Source: JBOFBH01 sp051657715
GTDB lineage: Bacteria; Actinomycetota; Actinomycetes; Actinomycetales; Angustibacteraceae
Direction: 5' to 3'
NCBI GenBank assembly: GCA_051657715.1
Contig: JBOFLF010000055.1
Span: 29,386 to 93,385 of the forward strand
DNA: 64,000 bases
The notes under the pieces are model-generated. The model made no database searches. It was not told where the DNA came from and saw only the letters and a program-made list of their open reading frames with translations. Both the position numbers and the translations under genes were made by a program. Shown piece after piece: positions 52,912-61,377 of the stretch; position 1 is the stretch's first letter, and the number at the start of each line of letters is the position of its first letter.

Positions 52912-53895
52912 TCAGAACAGCGCGCTGGTGAGTGCCCGCCGGCCGGCCGTCACCCGAGGATCCTGGTTGCCCACCACCTCGAACAGCTCGACGAGATGGG
53001 TGCGCACCGCATCCCGGTCCGCACCTGTGGTGACCCGCACGGCGTCCACGAGCCGAGCGAAAGCGTCCTCGACGTGACCACCCATCAGGTCCAGGTCGGC
53101 GACCAGGATCTGCGCGGCCGGGTCGGTCGGACGTGCCGCGGCCGCGTCCCGAGCCGCCTGCTGGTCCACACTGGCGGTCCGGCGCATCAGCTCCACCTGG
53201 GCGAGCCCGGCCCGGGCGTCGGCATCGGCAGGCGAGGCATCCAGGGCGGTCCGGTATGCCTGGGCCGCTGCGTCCAGGTCACCGCGCTCGATGGCCTCGT
53301 ACGCCTGGGCGTGCAACGGCGGCAGCAGGGGGGCGGCTGGATCGCTAGCGGCTGGGTCACCGGCAGCTTCGCTACCGACCGCGTCCTGCGCCGTCGAGTC
53401 GGTGTCGGTGGTCGCGACGGTGCCGGTGACGCCGTTGGCGGCGGCCACCCGCAGCAGCTCGTCCAGATAGGCCCGGACCTGCTGCTCGGGCAAGGCGCCC
53501 TGGAACAACGGAACCGGCTGGCCGCGAACCACCGCGACCACCATCGGGATTGACTGGGCCTGGAAAGCTTGCGCGAGGCGCGGGTTGGCGTCCACGTCGA
53601 CCTTCGCCAACAGGAAGCGACCGTCGTACTCCTGCGCCAGCCGCTCCAGCACGGGGCTGAGCTGGGTGCACGGCTGACACCAGGTCGCCCACAGGTCCAC
53701 CACGACCGGCACCGACAGGGAGCGGTCGATGACGACCTGTTGGAAGTCGGCCTCGGTGGCATCGACCACCGGGGCGCCGAGAGGATGCACTGACACTTCT
53801 TGACGGGCCTTGGCTTGCGCGGCAACGGCGGCCAAGTCCACAGCACCCCGCAGGGGCATTCGGGTGGGGGCCGGAGAACCGGAGGGCTGGCTCAT
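52912..53895 (-). CDS. Thioredoxin/TPR protein (YbbN/CnoX-like)
   Basis: Predicted 327 aa cytoplasmic protein. The thioredoxin fold at about 40-150 has the active site WATWCQPCTQLSP (Cys about 73 and 76), then FLLAKVDVDANPRLAQAFQAQSIPMVVAVVRGQPV. The C-terminal half (about 190-327) holds tetratricopeptide-like helices (EAIERGDLDAAAQAYRTALDASPADADARAGLAQ). This is the architecture of the CnoX/YbbN holdase and of Rv1324. The CQPC motif differs from the usual CGPC, so reductase activity is uncertain. The linker has an Ala/Asp/Pro repeat. In Streptomyces a similar gene is also found near the B12-mutase genes. Confidence 0.92.
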   Translation of the reverse strand: MSQPSGSPAPTRMPLRGAVDLAAVAAQAKARQEVSVHPLGAPVVDATEADFQQVVIDRSLSVPVVVDLWATWCQPCTQLSPVLERLAQEYDGRFLLAKVDVDANPRLAQAFQAQSIPMVVAVVRGQPVPLFQGALPEQQVRAYLDELLRVAAANGVTGTVATTDTDSTAQDAVGSEAAGDPAASDPAAPLLPPLHAQAYEAIERGDLDAAAQAYRTALDASPADADARAGLAQVELMRRTASVDQQAARDAAAARPTDPAAQILVADLDLMGGHVEDAFARLVDAVRVTTGADRDAVRTHLVELFEVVGNQDPRVTAGRRALTSALF

Positions 53896-53952
53896 GACCC
53901 GAATTCTGTCAGACCGCGCGGACCTGTCAGGCCACCGGGACGGCTGGCGCGA

Positions 53953-54996
53953 TCACGATGCCTGGACGCGGGTCGGCGTCGCGCTGAAGCCGACCACCCG
54001 CACCCGGCCGCCACCGGCCGGGGGCACAGCGAGCGCGACCAGCTGGACGGTCGTGATGTCCAGCGACTTCTTGATGCTCTTCGCCTTGGGGTTGAGCGCT
54101 CGGACGACCGTCGTGCCGGACCTGCTACTCGGCACGAGCGAACCAGCACCAGGACGGACCCGGAACGCATCGAACCGGTTGACAACCGCGAGCACCAAGG
54201 CACCACCATCGGCCGTCCGGACGGCTTGCGGGGCGGTCGGCGCTGGGGTGTGTCGTTGCCGGAAGCTGGACACCTTGCGCACGTCCCGCGCCTGAGTCTT
54301 AGTCAAGGCCCGGACGTCGGCCACCAGCTTGCTGCTGGCGAACGCGGTCCGCCCAGACTTGCCGTTCTGGAGCAACCGGGCCAGGTCGACCACCGCCTGT
54401 TGTGGGGTGACCGACAGGCCGCGCTCGTTCGCGGACAGCACTGGCGCGCCCCGGGAGTTCGTCGCGGTGGCCGGCAACGTGGTGCCCGGGACCAACGTGA
54501 TCCGGGCGGACACCTGGTACGGACGGGTCGCGCTGGTGGTACTCAGCACGGCCAGCTCCGGGGTGGAGCTGGCCGTGGGGGTCCAGACCGCCAGCAACAG
54601 CCTGGGGTAAGCCCGGCCAGCGGTGACCACGACCCGGGACGGCCGTGCCACCGCCCCGAGCACCTGACCACGGTCCGCAGCGGTCGACAATGCTCGCTGG
54701 ACGATGTAGGCGGGCGGGGCGAGCTGTCGTGCGACACCGGTGAAAGCGGCAGCGGCAGCCTGCTCGGTGCGTGCCACGTCCGCGCGCTGGACCTGGCTCA
54801 GCGCTCGTTGGGCGATCTGGACCGCCTGGTCGGCGGTCAGCGCGGGTTCGGACTGCGGGACGGACGTGTTGGCCTCCAATCCCAGCACCTGAGCCGGTGA
54901 GCCACACCCGGAGAGCATCACGGCGCAGCACATCAGCCCGCTGGCCCAAGCCGCCATCGGACCACCCCGCCGCGTGCGACGCGAGAACCACCTCAT
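53953..54996 (-). CDS. Lipoprotein of unknown function
   Basis: Predicted 347 aa. An Arg-rich start is followed by a hydrophobic stretch and the lipobox VMLSGC (Cys about 31), indicating a signal-peptidase II-processed lipoprotein. The mature part has ALTADQAVQIAQRALSQVQRADVARTEQAAAAAFTG, PRLLLAVWTPTASSTPELAVLS and VLSANERGLSVTPQQAVVDLARLLQ, without motifs I can assign to an enzyme. It overlaps the upstream membrane-protein gene by 4 nt (ATGA). The two are probably an exported pair. I do not recognise the family with certainty. Confidence 0.8.
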   Translation of the reverse strand: MRWFSRRTRRGGPMAAWASGLMCCAVMLSGCGSPAQVLGLEANTSVPQSEPALTADQAVQIAQRALSQVQRADVARTEQAAAAAFTGVARQLAPPAYIVQRALSTAADRGQVLGAVARPSRVVVTAGRAYPRLLLAVWTPTASSTPELAVLSTTSATRPYQVSARITLVPGTTLPATATNSRGAPVLSANERGLSVTPQQAVVDLARLLQNGKSGRTAFASSKLVADVRALTKTQARDVRKVSSFRQRHTPAPTAPQAVRTADGGALVLAVVNRFDAFRVRPGAGSLVPSSRSGTTVVRALNPKAKSIKKSLDITTVQLVALAVPPAGGGRVRVVGFSATPTRVQAS

Positions 54997-56123
54997 CGAC
55001 GCCGGCCAGATGACGTGGCGCGACGACGCCTTGTGCCACCGCGACGGCTGGTGTCCTCGCGGTCGCCGGTGCCACCGCGGCGAGCCGTGTCATCACGGTC
55101 GCCGGTGTCCTCGCGGCGAGCCGTGTCATCACGACGAGCCGTGTCATCGAGCGGCAGCACCGTACGGCCGCCCCCGGTCTCGCTGTGGGGACCGGCTTCG
55201 GAGGGCTGGGACGCCAGACCGGGAAACTGAGATGCCAGACCGGGGAACTGAGACGCGAAGCCGGGGAACGCCGACGCGGCCGCCCGTCCTCCGTTCGCAT
55301 GCTGGTTCGCCGCCTCGCCCACTCCCTCGTTGCCGCCCCCGTCCAAGCCCATGCTGCCGGGCGCCGCGCGGCGGCCCACACCCGCACCGTCCGCCGCGCG
55401 GCGACTCACGCCCACGTCCGTCGGGCGGGGGTCGACCTCACCAGCCGTCGCGCGGCGGCCTTTACTCACGCTGTCGTCGGTCGGGCGGCGTCGCCGGGAT
55501 GCGCCGGCCTGACGGACGCCGGTCTGGAGGGCGCGGCGGCCGGGCGGGTGGCTGACCACCATCACCGCGAGACCGATCACGAGCAGCAGCGCCGGGATCC
55601 AGTACCACCACGCGTTGGTCCAGCCGACCCGCACGTCCATCGCCGGCAACGGCTGGCCGTCCGCCCGAGTGATCACCACCGACTCCGCGCCCGGCCTGGC
55701 GACCACGGATTGGGCTACCTGGCCCTTGCCGGTCGCCCGGGATTTCCAGATGTCCGAGGTGGCCGCCTGCACCACCCTGGACCCGGATGCGGTCGCGGTC
55801 GCGGCGGTGCGCGGGTCCTCCAGACCGGTGAGCAGAAAGCGCGAGCTGGCGCCGATCACCACCGCGGCATCGTCCGGCCGAGCACGGCCGAGGAACAACG
55901 GGACCTCGGCATCCGCTGACTCCTGAACCCGGGCGGAGACCGACACCCGCGGCCCGATCACGCTCGCCAACGGCGGCTCGACGACGATCGCCGAACGACC
56001 GGCGGGCACCTGGGTGCGGACGGTCCAGGTTCCGTCCGGCGAGATCAGCACCACCCCGCAGACGGCGAGGATGACCAGGACGAGACCAGTCAGGGTCCCG
56101 AGAGCCGAGCGGGCTCGCCGCAT
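54993..56123 (-). CDS. Membrane protein of unknown function with repetitive C-terminus
   Basis: Predicted 376 aa. Transmembrane helix 1 is at about 8-28 (LGTLTGLVLVILAVCGVVLI). An extracytoplasmic domain of about 140 residues follows (TWTVRTQVPAGRSAIVVEPPLASVIGPRVSVSARV), and helix 2 is at about 180-197 (WWYWIPALLLVIGLAVMVV). The rest is a cytoplasmic, basic, low-complexity tail with FPGLASQ (21-bp units, 55210-55272) and DDTARR-type repeats. ATG at 56123 is favoured by a GGAG 10 nt upstream. It overlaps the lipoprotein gene, so the pair likely functions together. Family not recognised. Confidence 0.78.
   Translation of the reverse strand: MRRARSALGTLTGLVLVILAVCGVVLISPDGTWTVRTQVPAGRSAIVVEPPLASVIGPRVSVSARVQESADAEVPLFLGRARPDDAAVVIGASSRFLLTGLEDPRTAATATASGSRVVQAATSDIWKSRATGKGQVAQSVVARPGAESVVITRADGQPLPAMDVRVGWTNAWWYWIPALLLVIGLAVMVVSHPPGRRALQTGVRQAGASRRRRPTDDSVSKGRRATAGEVDPRPTDVGVSRRAADGAGVGRRAAPGSMGLDGGGNEGVGEAANQHANGGRAAASAFPGFASQFPGLASQFPGLASQPSEAGPHSETGGGRTVLPLDDTARRDDTARREDTGDRDDTARRGGTGDREDTSRRGGTRRRRATSSGRRR
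55210..55272 (-). repeat. 21-bp tandem repeat in the membrane-protein gene
   Basis: Three 21-bp units (55210-55230, 55231-55251, 55252-55272) encode FPGLASQ repeats in the cytoplasmic tail. DDTARR-encoding repeats follow at about 55050-55160. Confidence 0.85.
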
Positions 56124-56369
56124 CGTGGGCGGACTCCTGGAGTCAGGGCGCACGCGGGCGCCGTCGGGCAGGTGGTGACCCACCCTAGCCGGACCGGCAG
56201 ATGATCCGATCAACCGTTCCCTCGACCGCAACGGTCTGAAACGTCACGTCGTCGGGCGAAGACTCTCCGCAACTTTCCCTTCGGTGACTTCGACCAGCCG
56301 CCCCGCTTCACCATCAGCCCGACGATCCCCGCGCGACCATGCCCGCAGGCTTGCCGCCGACGTTCCCGG

Positions 56370-58133
56370 TCACAGGCGGGCCGGCTCCCGATAACTCCCC
56401 CAGAGCTCGCGCAACGCACCACAGACCTCGCCGAGCGTGGCCTCGGCTCGGGTCGCCTCCAGCATCGCCGGGATGAGGTTGCCCGGACCGCGCGCGGCGT
56501 CAACCATCGCGTCCAGCCGAGCCTCGACCAGGGCGTTGTCGCGTCGCGCCCGACGAGCCGCCACACTCTGCACCTGCTCGCGCTCGACCTCATGGCCGAC
56601 CCGCAGGATCTGCAGGTCGTGGGTGAGGGAGTCGGTGTGCACGTTGACCCCGACCACCTTCTTGTCGCCGTCCTCCACCGCCGTTTGGTAGGCGAACGCG
56701 GCATCGGCGATCTGGCCGGTGAACCACCCGTCCTCGATGCCGCGCAGCACCCCGCTGGTCATGGTGCCGTCGTCCCCCAGGCCCCGGATCCGGGCGAAGA
56801 GCTCCTCGGCCTCGGCCTCGATCCGGTCGGTCAGCTCCTCGACGTACCAGCTGCCGCCGAGCGGGTCGGCGACGTTCGCCACACCGGTCTCCTCCATCAG
56901 CACCTGTTGGGTCCGCAGGGCGATCTGCGCCGCCTCGTCGCTGGGCAGCGCGAGGGTCTCGTCCAAGGCGTTGGTGTGCAACGAGTTCGTGCCACCCAGC
57001 ACGGCGGCCAGCGCCTCCACCGCCGTTCGGACCACGTTGTTGTACGGCTGCTGAGCAGTCAACGACACCCCCGCGGTCTGGGTGTGGAACCGCAACCACT
57101 GCCCCCGCTCGGTGCGGGCGCCGTAGCGGTCGCGCAGCCACCGCGCCCAGATCCGACGGGCCGCGCGGAACTTGGCGATCTCCTCGAAGAAGTCCACGTG
57201 CGCGTCGAAGAAGAAGCTCAACCCCGGGGCGAAGCGGTCGACGTCTAGACCCCGCGACAGGCCGAGCTCCACGTAGGCGAATCCGTCGGCGAGGGTGAAC
57301 GCCAGCTCTTGCGCAGCCGTCGAACCGGCCTCGCGGATGTGGTATCCGCTCACCGACAGCGGCTTGTACGCCGGGATGTGCTCGGCGCAGTACTCCATCA
57401 GGTCGCCGATCAAGCGCAGGTGCGGCTCAGGTGCGAACAGCCACTCCTTCTGCGCGATGTACTCCTTGAAGATGTCGGTCTGCAGGGTGCCGTCCAGGGT
57501 GGCGGTGTCCACCCCCCGGCGCTCGGCCGCGACCAGGTACTGGCAGAACACCGGCACCGCCGGGCCGCTGATCGTCATCGACGTGGTGACCTCGCCGAGC
57601 GGGATGCCGTCGAACAGCACCTCCATGTCGGCGGCCGAGTCCACGGCCACCCCGCAGTGGCCCACCTCCCCCAGGCTCAGCGGATCGTCCGAGTCCCGCC
57701 CCATCAGGGTCGGCATGTCGAACGCGACGGACAGCCCACCGCCGCCGCGCTCCAGGAGCATCCGGTAGCGGGCGTTGGTCTGCTGGGCGTTGCCGAAGCC
57801 GGCGAACTGCCGGATGGTCCAGGCGCGCCCGCGGTAACCGGTGGCGTACAGACCGCGGGTGAACGGGAACTCCCCCGGCCAGCCGATCCGCGGCATCCGC
57901 GGGTCCGCCGCGCCCGGCGCCGGTCCATACACCGGCTGGACCTCAGCGCCGGACAGCGTGCTGAAGTCCGCGTCCCGCACCCGACCAGCCGCCAGCGCCT
58001 CGTTATACCGCCGCTGCCACCGGTCTCGCCCGGCGTCAGCATCGGTCCCATCACCGACGCCGACGTCACCGGCCCCCACGTCGCCGGCCCCCACGTCGCC
58101 GGCCCCCACGTCGCTGGCCCCGACCTCGCCCAT
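56370..58133 (-). CDS. icmA: Isobutyryl-CoA-mutase-type acyl-CoA mutase large subunit
   Basis: Predicted 587 aa B12-dependent mutase barrel subunit. It lacks a C-terminal cobalamin domain (no DxHxxG), so it needs a separate small subunit not in this window. TIRQFAGFGNAQQTNARYRMLLERG has Phe110 where methylmalonyl-CoA mutase has Tyr. GTLQTDIFKEYIAQKEWLFAPEPHLRL has Gln228 where it has Arg. The spacing of 118 residues equals that between Phe80 and Gln198 of isobutyryl-CoA mutase (and Tyr89/Arg207 of methylmalonyl-CoA mutase). Hence isobutyryl/n-butyryl-CoA is the likely substrate. The N-terminus carries a GAGDV repeat (15-bp units, 58066-58125). ATG at 58133. meaB, thiolase and epimerase genes lie nearby. 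Confidence 0.9.
   Translation of the reverse strand: MGEVGASDVGAGDVGAGDVGAGDVGVGDGTDADAGRDRWQRRYNEALAAGRVRDADFSTLSGAEVQPVYGPAPGAADPRMPRIGWPGEFPFTRGLYATGYRGRAWTIRQFAGFGNAQQTNARYRMLLERGGGGLSVAFDMPTLMGRDSDDPLSLGEVGHCGVAVDSAADMEVLFDGIPLGEVTTSMTISGPAVPVFCQYLVAAERRGVDTATLDGTLQTDIFKEYIAQKEWLFAPEPHLRLIGDLMEYCAEHIPAYKPLSVSGYHIREAGSTAAQELAFTLADGFAYVELGLSRGLDVDRFAPGLSFFFDAHVDFFEEIAKFRAARRIWARWLRDRYGARTERGQWLRFHTQTAGVSLTAQQPYNNVVRTAVEALAAVLGGTNSLHTNALDETLALPSDEAAQIALRTQQVLMEETGVANVADPLGGSWYVEELTDRIEAEAEELFARIRGLGDDGTMTSGVLRGIEDGWFTGQIADAAFAYQTAVEDGDKKVVGVNVHTDSLTHDLQILRVGHEVEREQVQSVAARRARRDNALVEARLDAMVDAARGPGNLIPAMLEATRAEATLGEVCGALRELWGSYREPARL
58066..58125 (-). repeat. 15-bp tandem repeat at the 5' end of the mutase gene
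   Basis: Four units (58066-58080, 58081-58095, 58096-58110, 58111-58125) of TCGCCGGCCCCCACG or close variants encode GAGDV repeats right after the start. Confidence 0.94.
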
Positions 58134-58278
58134 GGCGGTCAATCTACGTGGCCCGCCGTCACCAGGCCCGTTGTCCACCACCAGACCCCTATCCACCGGC
58201 TGGCCCCGCTCTCTACGGATGGCCTGCCCGCCGGCACCGTTTCACTGCGGGGTGCTCACTACCCAGGTGCTCGACCCG

Positions 58279-58797
58279 TCATGCGCTGGTGTCCCAGCGG
58301 AAGAACCGGGTGGCGATCGCCGTGAGGACCCCAGCGAACGCGATCAGCACCAGACACGGCTGCCACACCGCGTCCAGCCCCTGGCCGCGCCCCAGCACCG
58401 CCAGCATGCCGTCGGTGAGGTGCCGCAGGGGGAACACCTGGCTCGCCGTCTGCAACCAGGTCGGCGCGTCCTCGATCGGGAAGAAGGTGCCAGACAAGAA
58501 GGCCATCGGCAGCACCACAACGTTCGCGACCGCGCTGGCCGCCTCCTCCGTTCGCACGATCGACCCGATCAACAGACCGATCGACACAAACGCCAGGGTG
58601 CCGCATAGCAGCAGGGGCGCGATCAACCACCAGGATCCGACGAGCCGCAGGCCGAACGGCGGGGTGAGCGCCACCGCGATGTACAACACCGATTGGACCG
58701 CCCCGACGAACGCCTGCAGCTGCACCCCGATCCGCGGCAGCAGCTGAGGGTTGCGCGGCCACGGCGACCCACCGAGCACCCGGACAGAAGCGTCCAC
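58279..58797 (-). pseudogene. 5'-truncated ABC-2 type permease remnant
   Basis: 172 codons encoding only the C-terminal half of an ABC-2 permease. It has hydrophobic segments and the family motif VVLPMAFLSGTFFPIEDAPTWLQTASQVFPLRHLTDGMLAVLGRGQ. Full-length permeases are about 240-280 aa and start with one or two helices and an outer loop that are missing here. An in-frame TAG stands four codons upstream of the GTG, and the residual space to meaB (61 bp) is too short to hold the missing part. No ATPase partner gene is adjacent. It lies between the mutase gene and meaB and is most likely a relic. Confidence 0.72.
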
Positions 58798-58858
58798 GCG
58801 CCGACACTAGATGCTCCTCCTCGAATCCGCAGACGGTGGACGCCTCACCGGACCTGGG

Positions 58859-59848
58859 CTACGGCGTTCCGGTTGCCACCGCCACCGCCCGGTCGGCGGC
58901 TGTGTAGGGATCGATCCGGCCGTCCACCACCGCCGCTGCCAGTTCGGGCACACCACCGACCCCGACGCCGGCGATCCGGGCGTGCAGGACACCGAGCGCG
59001 ATGGCCCGGACCTCGTCAGCCGCCCTGCGCACCCGACGCTCGCGCAGCCGATCGAGCTCGGCCAGCCACGACCAGTGCCGGTCCAGCGCAGCCAGGACGT
59101 CCGGGATGCCCTCACCTCGGTGCGCCACCGCCTGCACCACCGGTGGCCGCCAGTCGCTAGGCCCGCGCGCCTGGTCGAGCGACACCATGGCCCGCAGGTC
59201 TCTCGCGGTGGCCGCCGCGCCGTGCTGGTCGGCCTTGTTCACCACGAAGACGTCCGCCACCTCCAGCACACCGGCCTTGGCGGCCTGGATCCCATCTCCC
59301 ATCCCGGGCGCGAGCAGCAGCACCGTGGTGTCCGCGAGTCCGGCGATCTCGATCTCGCTCTGCCCGACGCCGACCGTCTCCACCAGCACCACGTCGAAGC
59401 CGGCGGCGTCCAGGACCCGCAGTGCCTGCGCCGCCGCGGCCGACAACCCGCCGAGGTGGCCTCGGGTCGCCATCGAGCGGATGTACACCCCGGGATCCAG
59501 CGCGTGGTCCTGCATCCGGACCCGGTCGCCGAGCAGGGCACCGCCGGAGAACGGGGACGACGGATCGACGGCGAGCACCGCCACCCGCTCGTCCCGGGCG
59601 CGCAACGCGCCGACCAGGGCCGAGGTGATGGTCGACTTGCCGACGCCGGGACTGCCGGTGATGCCGATCACCGCGGCGGACCCGGTGTGCGGGGCGAGCG
59701 CCGCCATGACCTCGCGCACCGCCGGGTGCCCGTCCTCGACCATCGATACCAGGCGGGCCACCGCCCGCGGACGACCGCTGCGCGCCTGCTCGATGAGGGC
59801 CAGGACGTCCGCCGCCCGCGACACCGGTTGCGCCAACCGCTCGGGCAC
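58859..59848 (-). CDS. meaB: Methylmalonyl-CoA mutase-associated GTPase MeaB
   Basis: Predicted 329 aa G3E P-loop GTPase that guards B12-dependent mutases and gates cofactor loading. Walker A is IGITGSPGVGKSTITSAL, then VAVLAVDPSSPFSGGALLGDRVRMQDHALDPGVYIRSMATRGHLGGLS, DVVLVETVGVGQSEIEIA and VVNKADQHGA (NKxD). It is the natural partner of the mutase encoded downstream. GTG at 59848 is the first ordinary start, but the frame is open for 32 more codons back to a CTG that makes a 4-nt overlap (CTGA) with the thiolase stop. That stretch codes for AAKAGS repeats. Confidence 0.95.
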   Translation of the reverse strand: MPERLAQPVSRAADVLALIEQARSGRPRAVARLVSMVEDGHPAVREVMAALAPHTGSAAVIGITGSPGVGKSTITSALVGALRARDERVAVLAVDPSSPFSGGALLGDRVRMQDHALDPGVYIRSMATRGHLGGLSAAAAQALRVLDAAGFDVVLVETVGVGQSEIEIAGLADTTVLLLAPGMGDGIQAAKAGVLEVADVFVVNKADQHGAAATARDLRAMVSLDQARGPSDWRPPVVQAVAHRGEGIPDVLAALDRHWSWLAELDRLRERRVRRAADEVRAIALGVLHARIAGVGVGGVPELAAAVVDGRIDPYTAADRAVAVATGTP

Positions 59849-59851
59849 CTC

Positions 59852-59930
59852 GGCTTTCGCAGCGGACCCGGCCTTCGCAGCGGACCCGGCCTTTGCGGTG
59901 GGCTCAGCCGCCGCAGTGGGCTCAGCCTGG
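59852..59930 (-). repeat. 18-bp tandem repeats upstream of the meaB GTG
   Basis: GGCTTTCGCAGCGGACCC (59852-59869) and a near copy (59870-59887) are followed by diverged units to about 59930. They are in frame with meaB, with no stop codon between them and the CTG at 59944, and read as AAKAGS/AEPTA repeats. Confidence 0.75.
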
Positions 59931-59940
59931 GACCGGGAGG

Positions 59941-61176
59941 TCAGGACCCGACTCCGGGCACGCGAACCACCAACGCGTCACCCTGACCGCCGCCGCCGCA
60001 CAGCGCCGCCGCACCGACGCCGCCGCCCCGCCGTCGCAGCTCCAGAGCCAGGTGCAGCACGATCCGGGCACCGGACATGCCGATCGGGTGCCCCAGCGCG
60101 ATCGCACCGCCGTTCACGTTGACCACCTGCGGGCTCAGACCGAGGTCGCGGGTCGCGGCGAGGCCGACCGCGGCGAATGCCTCGTTCACCTCGACCAGAT
60201 CCAGATCGGTGGGCGCCAGGCCCTCCCGGGCGCAGGCCCGGGCAATGGCCCGACCCGGCTGCCCCTGCAGCGTCGAGTCGGGACCGGCCACCACGCCGTG
60301 CGCACCGATCTCGGCGAGCCACCGCAGCCCGAAACGGTCCGCGCGCTCCCGGCTCATCACCACCACCGCCGCGGCGCCGTCGGAGATCTGCGACGCCGAC
60401 CCCGCGGTGATGGTGCCGTCCGGCGCGAACGCCGGACGCAGCCCGGCCAGCGACTGCGCCGTGGCGTCCGCCCGGATCCCTTCGTCCCGGTCGACCCGGA
60501 CCGGCTCGCCCCTGCGCTGCGGCACCTGAACCGGCACCACCTCGTCGTCGAAGACCCCGTCGTGCCAGGCGCGGGCGGCGCGCTGATGGCTCCGGGCGCT
60601 GAACTCGTCCTGCTCCTCGCGGCTGAACGACCGCAGCTGATCGCTGGCGTTCGCGGCTTCGGTGAGCCCGCCCATCGCCTGATCGGTGAAGGCATCCCAC
60701 AGGCCGTCGTAGGCCAGGTGGTCGCGCACCACGACGTCGCCGTACCGGTACCCGGCGCGCGACCTCTCCAGCAGGTGCGGCGCCTGGCTCATGGACTCCT
60801 GGCCACCGGCCACCACGACGTCGAACTCGCCAGCGCGGATTAGCTGGTCCGCCAGCGCGATGGCGGTCAGGCCGGACAGGCAGACCTTGTTGACGGTGAG
60901 CGCCGGGACGTCCATGCCGATCCCCGCGCTCGCCGCCGCCTGCCGCGCCGGGATCTGGCCGGCGCCGGCGGTGAGTACCTGGCCCATGACCACGTACTCC
61001 ACGTCGGCCGCCGGCACTCCCGAGCGCTCCAGCGCGCCGGCGATGGCGAAGCCACCCAGCTCGGCGGCGGAGAACCCGCTCAACGAGCCGAGCAGCCGGC
61101 CCATCGGCGTCCGCGCTCCCGCGATGATCACCGACGTCGGTGCAGGAGAAGGAATCTGCGTCACGGTAGCCTCCAT
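59941..61176 (-). CDS. Acetyl-CoA C-acetyltransferase (thiolase)
   Basis: Predicted 411 aa thiolase that condenses or cleaves acetoacetyl-CoA or 3-ketoacyl-CoA. The nucleophilic Cys is in ALTVNKVCLSG (about 99), with AGGQESMSQAPHLL next. The second active-site blocks are VEVNEAFAAVGLAA, NVNGGAIALGHPIGMSGARIV (His) and ALCGGGGQGDAL (Cys). Length is slightly above the biosynthetic thiolase average. It heads the minus-strand meaB/mutase run and is divergent from the epimerase gene. A comparable neighbourhood exists in Streptomyces. Biosynthetic versus degradative role is undecided. Confidence 0.95.
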   Translation of the reverse strand: MEATVTQIPSPAPTSVIIAGARTPMGRLLGSLSGFSAAELGGFAIAGALERSGVPAADVEYVVMGQVLTAGAGQIPARQAAASAGIGMDVPALTVNKVCLSGLTAIALADQLIRAGEFDVVVAGGQESMSQAPHLLERSRAGYRYGDVVVRDHLAYDGLWDAFTDQAMGGLTEAANASDQLRSFSREEQDEFSARSHQRAARAWHDGVFDDEVVPVQVPQRRGEPVRVDRDEGIRADATAQSLAGLRPAFAPDGTITAGSASQISDGAAAVVVMSRERADRFGLRWLAEIGAHGVVAGPDSTLQGQPGRAIARACAREGLAPTDLDLVEVNEAFAAVGLAATRDLGLSPQVVNVNGGAIALGHPIGMSGARIVLHLALELRRRGGGVGAAALCGGGGQGDALVVRVPGVGS

Positions 61177-61377
61177 CGGTCGATCTCAGCGGGCCGATCT
61201 CAACGAGCTCAGCGCGCCGATCTCAGCGAGCGATCCCGGCGGAGCCGAGCTCTGCGGGCCGGTCACGTCGGTCGGCCAGCGCAACCGGCGCTGCGGCGAC
61301 GGTTGCCCGCCGCCAGAGGTACGACACAGGGTAGTCCGCGGGCATCGTCGGACCCGGGACGCCTACCCTGACGTTCC
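61177..61377. promoter_or_regulatory. Divergent thiolase-epimerase intergenic region with direct repeats
   Basis: 201 bp between divergent genes. It carries GATCTCAGCG-type direct repeats (about 61192-61235) on the thiolase side. No clear promoter hexamers were recognised, but both genes must be started from here. Confidence 0.45.
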
